Source: Enterocloster bolteae
GTDB taxonomy: Bacteria > Bacillota > Clostridia > Lachnospirales > Lachnospiraceae
DNA: 64,000 nt
Direction: 5' to 3'
Assembly: GCF_002234575.2 (NCBI RefSeq)
Contig: NZ_CP022464.2
Location: 930,001 to 994,000 of the forward strand
Shown here: piece by piece, positions 1 to 7,451 of the stretch
How positions within the stretch are numbered: position 1 is the stretch's first letter
How the letters are laid out: each line of letters opens with the position of its first letter
Program-made: the position numbers and the translations under genes
The notes under the pieces: generated by a model
Database searches by the model: none
Told to the model about the DNA's origin: nothing
The model's input: the letters and a program-made list of their open reading frames with translations, nothing else

Positions 1-813
1 GCCCATGCCAATGCCACGGCTGCTTCCAGCTCTGTTTTGTCGGGTCTGGTTCTGAAGGGATACATTATCCTGCTTCTCAAAGTCTATATGCGGATTCTGG
101 GAATGGATCTGATTATCCGGCTGCGGATCAATGACCTGCTTTTCGTGTTCGGAATCCTGGCCATGGTCATTGGTTCGGCCAAGGCGCTGCAGCAGCATAT
201 GGTCAAGCGGGTCATTGCCTATTCATCCATTGCCCAGATTGGATATATCTTCATGGGAATCGGCATGGGAACCAGTGCAGGGCTGGCAGCCGCAGTCCTG
301 CACATGATTGTCCACGCGGTGACAAAGCCCATGCTGTTTACAGCCGCAGGCGGCCTCATGGACTGCTGCGGCCATCAGAAGGAGATAGCGGCCCTTAGGG
401 GAAGCGCAAGGCGGAATCCGGCAGCCGGAGCCGGGTTGGTGGTAGGAAGTATGGCCATGATAGGGATCCCCTTTTTTTCCGGGTTTGTTTCCAAGATTTC
501 CTTTGCTATGGCCTCGTTTCATGATCTGGACCGGACGGTTCTGGTGCTGGGGGCCCTGGCTGTCAGCACGGTCCTCAATGCCATGTATTACATACCGCTC
601 ATCATCATCGTGTTTTCAGAAAGAGGGCCGGAGAAGGCGGACTATGAGGCGGCAGGTCTGGAGGACGCGGCTGTGCCTGAGGCGGGAGAGCCTGTAAAGG
701 ATGTTTCTTTCGCGGCAGCCATGGCCTGTTTTATGGCTGGGAATGTGCTGATTGGGACTTGCTACGGCCCTGTGGTCCGGATGATAGAGACAGGGCTTGC
801 CAACTTCGGGTGA
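1..813 (+). CDS. Proton-channel (NuoL/NuoM/MrpD-type) membrane subunit, 5' end missing
   Basis: The reading frame is open from the first base, so the N-terminal part lies outside the window; 270 codons are visible. The protein belongs to the proton-conducting antiporter-like family found in complex I, Mrp antiporters and membrane-bound hydrogenases. The start of the visible part (AHANATAASSSVLSGLVLK) aligns with the conserved loop and lysine helix that read AHPVAPAPASA..SGL.TK in the next genes, and VKRVIAYSSIAQIGYIFMG matches the family's next helix. It lacks the usual prolines of the loop. Several membrane helices follow, and the C-terminal tail is short. It is the first of four similar genes in a row and probably one subunit of the same complex. 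Which complex cannot be decided from this end. Confidence 0.85.
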   Translation, partial: AHANATAASSSVLSGLVLKGYIILLLKVYMRILGMDLIIRLRINDLLFVFGILAMVIGSAKALQQHMVKRVIAYSSIAQIGYIFMGIGMGTSAGLAAAVLHMIVHAVTKPMLFTAAGGLMDCCGHQKEIAALRGSARRNPAAGAGLVVGSMAMIGIPFFSGFVSKISFAMASFHDLDRTVLVLGALAVSTVLNAMYYIPLIIIVFSERGPEKADYEAAGLEDAAVPEAGEPVKDVSFAAAMACFMAGNVLIGTCYGPVVRMIETGLANFG

Positions 814-856
814 CCCCGGCAGCAGGGGAGTATATGAGAAGGAGAGGACATAGGAC

Positions 857-2344
857 ATGAGAGAAATGTGGATGATGGCGCCGGTGCTGTTTCCAGTGGT
901 TTCCGGCGGGGCCCTGTGGATATGGAATCCGGGAAAAAACAAAATTCACACAGCCGCGGCGGTTCTGTCCCTGGCAGAGGCTGTGTGTTCCTGGCTGGTC
1001 ATCCTGAACTGCATGGGGATGGAGCTGCCTCTGTGGAGCATCGGACCGGGCATGGAGCTGTGCCTTCGGATGGATGGAACCGGAGCCCTGTTTTCCGGTC
1101 TGGCATCCCTTATATGGGTGCTGGTGGTTTTCTTTGCCTTTGAATATATGGAACATGAGAAGGAAGATGCCCGGTTTTTCGGATGCCTTATTATGTCCCT
1201 GGGAGCCCTGACAGGAGTTGCCTGGGCAGGAAATTTTGTTACCCTGTACCTGTTTTTTGAAATGATGACATTTTTCAGCGTTCCCCTGGTATTCCATTCC
1301 AGGATGAGGGAAGCGCTTCGTGCCGGAATGGTATATCTGGCCTATTCCATGCTGGGCGCATCCATTGCTCTGGGAGGATATTTCTTCTTCCGCCAGTATG
1401 CCTGCGGAACGGATTTTAAGGCGGGCGGGGTTCTGACGGAGGCAGCGGGAATGGTCCAGGGCAGGCCGCAGATTCTTCTTCTGGCTGTTTTCTGTATGGC
1501 GGCCGGATTTTCCTGTAAGGCAGGTCTTATGCCCCTTCATCCGTGGCTGCCTATCGCGCATCCGGTTGCGCCTGCCCCTGCCAGCGCTGTGTTATCAGGC
1601 CTGATTACCAAGGCAGGGGTGGTGGCTGTCATCCGTGTGGTGTACAATATGGCCGGTCCCGCGTTCCTTCGGGGGACATGGGTGCAGTACGCCCTGTTGT
1701 CCATGGCTGTGGTGACCATATTTACCGGTTCCATGCTGGCCTATAAGGAAAAGAAGCTGAAAAGGCGTCTGGCCTGTTCCTCCTTCAGCCAGGTGTCCTA
1801 TGTGCTGTTGGGCGTATTCCTGCTGTCCATGGAAGGGCTTTACGGCTCCCTGCTCCAGGTGGTGTTCCATGCCCTGGCAAAGAACGCCCTGTTCCTCTGC
1901 GCGGGGGCTGTGATATGTAAAACGGGCTGCACCAGGGTAAAGGAGTTAAGGGGGATGGGAAAGCGGATGCCGGCTGTGATGGTATGCTTTGCCCTGGCAT
2001 CCCTGTCACTGGTGGGGATTCCCCCGGCAGGCGGTTTTCTGGCAAAATGGCATCTGGCCGTGGGTGCCATGAGGGCAGATGCCGGCGTGTTTGCATGGCT
2101 GGGGCCTGTGGTGCTTATGGTCAGCGCCCTTCTGACGGCGGGGTATCTGTTTCCTGTTATTGTGGAGGGATTTTTTCCGGGAAAGGATTGGCGGAAAACG
2201 GATCAATCAGAAGATGGAAGATTGTCTGTATCTGCATTTATGGGGGTGCCTCTGGCCGTGTTAGGCATCTCCCTGCTGGTGCTGGGGGCTCTGGGAAATC
2301 CTGTTTTTGAATTACTGAGGGGCATTGCCTCTGATATGGTGTGA
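857..2344 (+). CDS. Proton-conducting antiporter-like membrane subunit (NuoN/NuoM/MrpD family)
   Basis: A 495-residue polytopic membrane protein expected to move H+ (or exchange Na+/H+) as part of a large membrane complex. The family's key charged residues are present: a glutamate in the fifth-helix region (FFEMMTFFSVPLV), a lysine in CKAGLMPLHPWLP, then the signature loop AHPVAPAPASAVLSGLITKAG with a second lysine, followed by KRRLACSSFSQVSYVLLG. Length is normal for NuoM/NuoN/MrpD. It starts 43 bases after the upstream family member and its stop overlaps the start region of the next one, which indicates one operon with translational coupling. Complex I, Mrp and energy-converting hydrogenase-related complexes all use such subunits; the redox or partner subunits that would discriminate are not in view. 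Confidence 0.88.
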   Translation: MREMWMMAPVLFPVVSGGALWIWNPGKNKIHTAAAVLSLAEAVCSWLVILNCMGMELPLWSIGPGMELCLRMDGTGALFSGLASLIWVLVVFFAFEYMEHEKEDARFFGCLIMSLGALTGVAWAGNFVTLYLFFEMMTFFSVPLVFHSRMREALRAGMVYLAYSMLGASIALGGYFFFRQYACGTDFKAGGVLTEAAGMVQGRPQILLLAVFCMAAGFSCKAGLMPLHPWLPIAHPVAPAPASAVLSGLITKAGVVAVIRVVYNMAGPAFLRGTWVQYALLSMAVVTIFTGSMLAYKEKKLKRRLACSSFSQVSYVLLGVFLLSMEGLYGSLLQVVFHALAKNALFLCAGAVICKTGCTRVKELRGMGKRMPAVMVCFALASLSLVGIPPAGGFLAKWHLAVGAMRADAGVFAWLGPVVLMVSALLTAGYLFPVIVEGFFPGKDWRKTDQSEDGRLSVSAFMGVPLAVLGISLLVLGALGNPVFELLRGIASDMV

Positions 2345-2358
2345 AAGGGGTGATGGGT

Positions 2359-3831
2359 GTGAATCCATATTATCTGCTGGTGCCTGTGCTTCTTCCTATG
2401 GTGACTGGCGCGGCTGTGCTTGGACTGCGTCCAAAGGAGCGCAGAAAACGGGAGATATTGGTAATGGGAGGAATTCTGGCTGCCTCGGCAGTGATTGGGG
2501 CCCTGGTGTTAAACCGTCCCGGACAGCCGCTGGTGCTGTACCGTTTTGGCAGCAGAATGAATATATCGCTGGGACTGGACGGTCTGTCCGGGGTATTTGC
2601 CTGTCTCATTGCAGTGCTTTGGCCCCTTACCGCACTGTATTCCTTTGAATATATGAAGCATGAGGGGAAGGAAAACAAGTTTTTCGGATATTTTTCCATT
2701 ACATATGGGGTGGTGGCGGGAGTGGCGCTGTCACACAGCCTGATTACCCTGTACTTTTTCTATGAGCTTATGACCCTGGCTACCCTGCCGCTGGTCATGC
2801 ATGCCATGGATACCAGGGCCATCTATGCGGGCAAGAAATATCTGCTTCTTTCCATGGCGGGGGCTGCCATGGTATTTGTCAGCATTATCAGCCTTCATGA
2901 ATATGGAACCACCCTGGATTTTACCTGGGGCGGTGTGATACCCCAGGGTCTGTCCCATGTGGAACGGCGTCATCTGTACGGCGCATTTATTCTGGCCTTC
3001 TTCGGGTTTGGGGTAAAGGCAGCAGTGGTCCCGTTTCACAGCTGGCTTCCCGCTGCGTCGGTGGCCCCCACTCCCGTATCAGCCCTTCTGCACGCAGTGG
3101 CAGTGGTGAAGGGGGGCGTGTTTGCGCTGATGCGGGTGGTGTACTGGTGCTTCGGGGCCGGATTCCTTATAGGGACAAAGGTGCAGGCAGCGGTTCTGTG
3201 CGTCTGCTGCATCACCATCCTTTATGGCTCCCTCAGGGCCCTTTGCACACAGCATCTGAAACGCAGGTTGGCCTATTCTACTGTAAGCCAGCTGTCCTAT
3301 ATCCTTATGGGCGTCATGCTTATGACTCCCGCGGGGCTGGCAGCAGGCCTGACCCATATGGTATGCCACGCCCTGATGAAGATTACCCTGTTCTTCTGCG
3401 CGGGAGCCATCCTGTATAAAGGGGGACGGGAATATGTGTATGAACTGCGGGGAGTGGGAAGGGCCATGCCGGTTACCATGACCTGTTTTACCCTGGCCGG
3501 GCTGGGGCTGGTGGGGGTCCCGCTCTTTGCGGGCTTTGTGAGCAAGTTTATGCTTGGGTCGGCTGCCGCAGAGGCAGGGGGTCTGGGAATGCTGGGGGTG
3601 GCATGCCTGATTATATCCGCCTTTTTTACTTTGTTTTATATGGTACTCATCATAGGGGCTGCCTGGTTCCCGGCAGAGGGGAGGGAGGATTCCCATTGGA
3701 ATACTCATTGTGACCCAAACTGGAATATGAAGCTTCCTCTGATTGCCATTACTGCCATGAGCATGGTCCTGGGCCTGTGGTCCGGCCCTCTGATTCAGGT
3801 GTTTAACCGGATTGCGGCAGGAGGTATGTAG
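2359..3831 (+). CDS. Proton-conducting antiporter-like membrane subunit (NuoN/NuoM/MrpD family)
   Basis: Third of four tandem antiporter-like genes. I place the start at the GTG at 2359 because AAAGGGG at 2344-2350 lies 8 bases upstream; an in-frame GTG at 2341 and ATG at 2353 are alternatives, and the first would overlap the preceding stop. The product is about 490 residues with many membrane helices. The family residues are intact: FFYELMTLATLPLV with the conserved glutamate, the lysine of GVKAAVVPFHSWLP, and the loop PTPVSALLHAVAVVKGG with its lysine. The loop reads ASVAPTPVSALL rather than AHPVAPAPASALL, so this copy has diverged from its neighbours. It probably forms a distinct proton channel in the same complex. 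Confidence 0.86.
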   Translation: MNPYYLLVPVLLPMVTGAAVLGLRPKERRKREILVMGGILAASAVIGALVLNRPGQPLVLYRFGSRMNISLGLDGLSGVFACLIAVLWPLTALYSFEYMKHEGKENKFFGYFSITYGVVAGVALSHSLITLYFFYELMTLATLPLVMHAMDTRAIYAGKKYLLLSMAGAAMVFVSIISLHEYGTTLDFTWGGVIPQGLSHVERRHLYGAFILAFFGFGVKAAVVPFHSWLPAASVAPTPVSALLHAVAVVKGGVFALMRVVYWCFGAGFLIGTKVQAAVLCVCCITILYGSLRALCTQHLKRRLAYSTVSQLSYILMGVMLMTPAGLAAGLTHMVCHALMKITLFFCAGAILYKGGREYVYELRGVGRAMPVTMTCFTLAGLGLVGVPLFAGFVSKFMLGSAAAEAGGLGMLGVACLIISAFFTLFYMVLIIGAAWFPAEGREDSHWNTHCDPNWNMKLPLIAITAMSMVLGLWSGPLIQVFNRIAAGGM

Positions 3832-3843
3832 GAAGGATAAAAG

Positions 3844-5820
3844 ATGAAGGGGGTAGCGGAAATGGAAGGAAATATATGGCTGTTGGGGGCTGTGGCCTGG
3901 CCTTTTCTGGCAGCCTTTATCAGTCTTTTGGCAGGAAAAAAAGGGGAGAGGAACCGGGATGTTTTTGCGTCGGCCGCCATGGTCATGGAATTTACAGGCA
4001 TGCTCTGCCTTTATCCCGTTAACAGTCCGGCAGCTTTTTCCTGGGCCGGATTTTGTGAGATGGGCATATGGCTGAGGGCGGACGGATTCAGGTGGCTCTA
4101 CAGTACCATTGCAGCCTTTATGTGGATGATGACCACCCTGTTTTCCATGGAATATTTTGCCCGACACGGCAATCGCGGAAGATACTGTTTCTTTTCCCTG
4201 TTAACCTGCGGGGCAACCATGGGCGTATTTCTGTCCGACAGCCTGTTCTCCCTGTTCCTGTTCTTTGAGATAATGGGACTTACCTCCTTTGTGATGGTCA
4301 TACAGGAGGAGACAGAGGCAGCGGGAAGGGCAGCCAGGACCTACCTGGCCATTGCAGTTATAGGGGGGCTGTGCGCGCTGTTCGGTATCTTTATGATTGC
4401 AGCGGGAACAGGAAATCTATCCATGGACAGTCTGGAACAGTTCAGGAAGGCCACAGGGGGAACATGGCCCCTGTATCTGGCAGGAGCGCTGCTGCTTGCC
4501 GGATTCGGGGCAAAGGCAGGGATGTATCCGCTGCACGTATGGCTTCCCAATGCCCACCCTGTGGCGCCGGCGCCTGCCAGCGCCCTGCTGTCAGGCATCC
4601 TGACCAAGACGGGCGTGTTCGGAATCCTGGCAGTTACCGTGACCATGTTCCGGCATGACATGGCCTGGGGAATGGTGCTTTTGGTGCCGGGAGCCGTGAC
4701 CATGGTGCTGGGAGCAATACTGGCCGTGTTCTCCATTGACCTAAAACGTACCCTGGCGTGTTCCTCCATGTCCCAGATTGGCTTCATCCTTACGGGATGC
4801 GCCATGCAGTGTCTGCTGGGAGAGGAAAACGGGCTGGCTGTGAGCGGAACCGTGCTGCATATGGTGAACCACTCCATGATTAAGCTGGTGCTGTTCATGG
4901 CGGCTGGATGTATCTATATGAATCTGCATAAGCTGGATCTGAATGAGATTCGGGGATATGGCAGGAACAAGCCGTTTTTGATGCTGGTCTTTGCCATGGG
5001 TGCATATGGCATATGCGGTATCCCGCTGTGGAACGGGTATGTGAGTAAGACGCTGCTTCATGAGAGTATAGTGGAGTATATAGAAGTGCTGGGCGCCCAG
5101 GGCGCCGATGCCCTGCCCTTTCAGGTGCTGGAGTGGGCCTTCCTCCTGGCGGGAGGGCTTACGGTTGCCTACATGGCAAAGCTGTTTGCGGCCATTTTTC
5201 TGGAAAAGGCCCCAATGGGCCGGGAGAGGGATGACAGGGAAAAGCGGTACGCCGGCACGGCTGCCTGCTTTGCCCTGGGCGGCTCTGCTTGTCTCCTCCC
5301 TCTTATGGGGATGGCCCCCCACCAGATTATGGACCGTATGACAGATATCAGCCGTCCGTTTTTAAGGGGGGCACAGGTCCCGCACCAGGTGGAGTATTTT
5401 TCAGAGGCCAATCTCAGGGGAGCCTGTATCAGCATAACGATAGGAATTCTGGTGTATGTGCTGTTCATTCGCAGATACCTTATGGAGACAGGGGAGGACG
5501 GGACCAGGGTCTATGTGGACAGATGGCCGGCATGGCTGAACCTGGAGGACCGGGTTTACCGCCCCCTGGTACTTGCCGTGCTGCCCTTTTTGGGAGCCGT
5601 GCTGGCCAGATGCGTCAACGGGATCTGCGAAGGCCCTCTTCCCCTGTTTATGAAAAGGCCGGAAAAGAACCAGGTGGTGGCACCGGGGGAGTCCAGCCGG
5701 TTTTTCAGGCAGGCTCAGGATGTAAGGCTTCTGCACATGATTTATTCCAGCATGGGATACGGGTTCATGATGCTGGGTGCAGGGCTTATACTGATGACAG
5801 CATATGTGCTGTTTTTATGA
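3844..5820 (+). CDS. NuoL-like long proton-conducting membrane subunit
   Basis: At 658 residues this is the longest of the four antiporter-like subunits, similar in size to NuoL or HyfB, with a C-terminal extension carrying additional membrane segments and ending in a hydrophobic helix. Family residues are present: FFEIMGLTSFVMV with the conserved glutamate, GAKAGMYPLHVWLP, AHPVAPAPASALLSGILTKTG, then KRTLACSSMSQIGFILTG. An ATG at 3844 follows GGAAGGA; an internal ATG at 3862 has AAGGGGG ahead of it and is a second possible start. The gene closes the membrane-subunit run, and no hydrogenase, quinone or small MrpE/F/G-type gene follows it. Complex identity therefore stays open between Mrp-like and respiratory or hydrogenase-related assemblies. 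Confidence 0.86.
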   Translation: MKGVAEMEGNIWLLGAVAWPFLAAFISLLAGKKGERNRDVFASAAMVMEFTGMLCLYPVNSPAAFSWAGFCEMGIWLRADGFRWLYSTIAAFMWMMTTLFSMEYFARHGNRGRYCFFSLLTCGATMGVFLSDSLFSLFLFFEIMGLTSFVMVIQEETEAAGRAARTYLAIAVIGGLCALFGIFMIAAGTGNLSMDSLEQFRKATGGTWPLYLAGALLLAGFGAKAGMYPLHVWLPNAHPVAPAPASALLSGILTKTGVFGILAVTVTMFRHDMAWGMVLLVPGAVTMVLGAILAVFSIDLKRTLACSSMSQIGFILTGCAMQCLLGEENGLAVSGTVLHMVNHSMIKLVLFMAAGCIYMNLHKLDLNEIRGYGRNKPFLMLVFAMGAYGICGIPLWNGYVSKTLLHESIVEYIEVLGAQGADALPFQVLEWAFLLAGGLTVAYMAKLFAAIFLEKAPMGRERDDREKRYAGTAACFALGGSACLLPLMGMAPHQIMDRMTDISRPFLRGAQVPHQVEYFSEANLRGACISITIGILVYVLFIRRYLMETGEDGTRVYVDRWPAWLNLEDRVYRPLVLAVLPFLGAVLARCVNGICEGPLPLFMKRPEKNQVVAPGESSRFFRQAQDVRLLHMIYSSMGYGFMMLGAGLILMTAYVLFL

Positions 5821-5861
5821 GAAACCTTGTGTGTGAAAAAAGGTTGTCCCTCATATGATTA

Positions 5862-5923
5862 ATTACCTCAGGGATGGTGATACTCTTCATTAGAAAACAC
5901 CATTTACGAATCAGCGAGGTAAT
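5862..5923 (+). promoter_or_regulatory. Inverted repeat that can pair with the mazF ribosome site
   Basis: ATTACCTC at 5862-5869 is an exact reverse complement of GAGGTAAT at 5916-5923, which contains the ribosome site of the MazF-type gene and ends three bases before its ATG. In RNA the two arms could pair and hide the ribosome site; in DNA they could be a two-site operator. Only the complementarity is observed; either role is inference. Confidence 0.4.
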
Positions 5924-5926
5924 GAT

Positions 5927-6355
5927 ATGTATAGAGAGAACAAAAATATGAACCAGGACGCACACCAGACCATTCTGAGAGGGGATTTATATTATGCGGA
6001 CCTGTCGCCGGTAGTGGGGTCTGAGCAGGGGGGAATCCGGCCGGTACTGGTCATCCAGAATGATGTGGGGAACAAATACAGCCCAACCGTAATCGTGGCA
6101 GCCATCACCAGCCGATCCACCAAGGCAGCCATTCCCACCCATGTCTGTATCCGCAGGATGCGCGGCGGTTTAAAGCAGGATTCCACCGTACTGGCAGAAC
6201 AGATTCGCACCATAGACCGGAACCGTTTGAAGGAATACATAGGACATCTGGATTCCGGTCAGATGGCGGGAATTGAACAGGCCATGGTTACCAGCTTGGG
6301 GCTGGGGCATCTGACAGGCAATATGGGACAGGTCTTTCTGCCGTCTTATTCATAA
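5927..6355 (+). CDS. MazF/PemK-family mRNA interferase toxin (type II TA), solitary
   Basis: A 142-residue protein of the MazF/NdoA/PemK family, ribosome-independent endoribonucleases that cut mRNA at short motifs. The N-terminal family block is clear: RGDLYYADLSPVVGSEQGG, then RPVLVIQND and VIVAAITSR. The conserved arginine, glycine and serine positions of the active-site fold are kept and the length is normal, so the toxin looks intact. The start at 5927 is preceded by GAGGT. The family is normally encoded just downstream of a small MazE-type antitoxin, but only 106 bases separate it from the previous gene and no antitoxin-like reading frame is seen there. It may be chromosomally stabilised, have a distant antitoxin, or be controlled by the inverted repeat over its ribosome site. 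Confidence 0.85.
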   Translation: MYRENKNMNQDAHQTILRGDLYYADLSPVVGSEQGGIRPVLVIQNDVGNKYSPTVIVAAITSRSTKAAIPTHVCIRRMRGGLKQDSTVLAEQIRTIDRNRLKEYIGHLDSGQMAGIEQAMVTSLGLGHLTGNMGQVFLPSYS

Positions 6356-6391
6356 GACGGAGATATCGGTTGAGGCACAAAGAAATAATAA

Positions 6392-6444
6392 TGACAGGGC
6401 CGTTTTCTGCATACATTGTTATGAGGCAGGGGACGGCCCTGTTA
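6392..6444 (+). terminator. Hairpin downstream of mazF, possible terminator
   Basis: ACAGGGCCGT at 6394-6403 pairs exactly with ACGGCCCTGT at 6433-6442, and the flanking bases extend the stem to 12 with one G-U pair. The loop is 29 bases and no T-run follows on the plus strand, so classic rho-independent termination is uncertain. Confidence 0.35.
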
Positions 6445-6483
6445 GTTTGGACGGTCAGATGGGACCGAAAGGCAAAAAAGATA

Positions 6484-6528
6484 TTGACATATGTCATAAA
6501 CTGCCCTATAATTATTGACATAAGTCAA
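6484..6528 (+). promoter_or_regulatory. Consensus promoter with two TTGAC-type palindromes upstream of the DUF134 gene
   Basis: A near-perfect vegetative promoter is visible: TTGACA at 6484-6489, a 17-base spacer, TATAAT at 6507-6512. Two related palindromes lie on it. TGACATATGTCA at 6485-6496 covers the -35 element, and TTGACATAAGTCAA at 6515-6528 covers the expected start of transcription. The arrangement fits a repressor that blocks polymerase at both ends of the promoter. The adjacent DUF134 protein carries a helix-turn-helix and is the obvious candidate; that assignment is inference. Confidence 0.75.
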
Positions 6529-6562
6529 AAACAAAGTGAGACAGCGGAGAAGGAGAAGGCAT

Positions 6563-6958
6563 ATGGCGCGACCGTACAAAGCCAGAAGAATCTGTTCCGT
6601 GCCAGCCATAGACACCTTTGGTCCTTTGAACCAGGAGATGGATAGTGCGGTGGAGCTGACATTGGAGGAATATGAGACCATACGGCTTATTGACTGGCTG
6701 GACTGCACCCAGGAACAGTGCGCAGACCAGATGGGGGTGGCCAGGACCACGGTCCAGGCAGTGTATAATTCAGCCAGGAAAAAGCTGGCGGACTGTCTGG
6801 TCAATGGAAAAAGGCTGGAAATCCGGGGAGGCAACTACCAGCTGTGTCCGGACGGAGGAAACTGCTGCGGGAAGAACTGCGAAAAACGCGGGTGCCGCAG
6901 ACGCCGCTGTAATAACAAACCAGGAGGAGATTGTAATGAAGATTGCTGTAACATATGA
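6563..6958 (+). CDS. DUF134 (UPF0251) family HTH protein with cysteine-rich tail
   Basis: A 131-residue protein of the DUF134 family, which has a sigma-70-region-4-like helix-turn-helix. The N-terminus MARPYKARRICSVPAIDTFGP and the segment LTLEEYETIRLIDWLD are typical, and the HTH spans roughly residues 40-80 (QEQCADQMGVARTTVQAVY). The start at 6563 follows AAGGAGAAGG. The last 35-40 residues hold nine cysteines, several as CC or CxxxC, which could bind a metal or iron-sulfur cluster. Its 3' end overlaps the next gene by 23 bases, so the two are co-translated. In this family, linkage to NifX/NifB-like proteins is common. I infer a metal- or cluster-sensing autoregulator; the DNA target is predicted, not known. 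Confidence 0.85.
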   Translation: MARPYKARRICSVPAIDTFGPLNQEMDSAVELTLEEYETIRLIDWLDCTQEQCADQMGVARTTVQAVYNSARKKLADCLVNGKRLEIRGGNYQLCPDGGNCCGKNCEKRGCRRRRCNNKPGGDCNEDCCNI

Positions 6959-7328
6959 AAACGGACAGGTATTCCAGCATTTTGGCCATACAGAGGAGTT
7001 CAAGGTATATGACACAGAGGATAAGAAAATCCTGTCCTCTCAGGTAGTTGGAACCGGTGGAAGCGGCCATGAGGCTCTGGCTGTATTTTTGAAAAATTTG
7101 GGAGTAAAGGTGCTGATATGCGGAGGAATCGGCGGCGGCGCCAGGACAGCCCTGTCCCAGGCAGGAATTGAACTGTATCCGGGTGCGTCCGGGGATGCGG
7201 ACCAGGCAGTGGAGGCCCTGTTAAACGGCAGCCTGGATTATGATCCGAATACCATGTGCAGCCATCACCATGAGGGCGGCGAGCATAACTGCCATGGACA
7301 CGGCCACAGCTGCGGGGGACATAATTAA
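6936..7328 (+). CDS. NifX/NifB-like dinitrogenase iron-molybdenum cofactor family protein, His-rich tail
   Basis: A 130-residue protein of the dinitrogenase iron-molybdenum cofactor biosynthesis fold (NifX/NifY/NifB C-terminal domain). The pattern MKIAVTYENGQVFQHFGHTE at the start and LICGGIGGGARTALSQAGIE in the middle are diagnostic. The ATG at 6936 follows AGGAGGAGATT and lies inside the DUF134 gene. The C-terminal 25 residues are rich in histidine and cysteine (HHHEGGEHNCHGHGHSC), a likely metal-binding tail. No nitrogenase genes are nearby, and in many anaerobes such proteins are thought to handle metal clusters unrelated to nitrogen fixation. I infer metallocluster carriage or assembly, paired with the regulator in front of it. 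Confidence 0.85.
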   Translation: MKIAVTYENGQVFQHFGHTEEFKVYDTEDKKILSSQVVGTGGSGHEALAVFLKNLGVKVLICGGIGGGARTALSQAGIELYPGASGDADQAVEALLNGSLDYDPNTMCSHHHEGGEHNCHGHGHSCGGHN

Positions 7329-7354
7329 TAATAAGAAAAAGCAACAGAAAACCA

Positions 7355-7409
7355 GAAAAAACCAGGCCCGCATGAACACGGTATATAAAACAGTGTTCAT
7401 GCGGGCCTG
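7355..7409. terminator. Bidirectional rho-independent terminator between convergent genes
   Basis: A 17-bp perfect stem (7363-7379 with 7393-7409; arms begin CAGGCCCGC and end GCGGGCCTG) has a 13-base loop. Read on the minus strand it is followed by a T-rich run (7362-7355), so it ends the GH2 operon. It may also stop the plus-strand operon that ends at 7328. Confidence 0.85.
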
Positions 7410-7451
7410 ACATATCTTAACTGCTAAGATATCTTAAACGGTCATGATATC

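Noticed and set aside
3079..4167. 362-codon open frame on the minus strand
   Set aside because: It lies opposite two antiporter-like genes with clear family motifs, crosses their junction, and encodes a proline/histidine/glutamine-rich product of no family.
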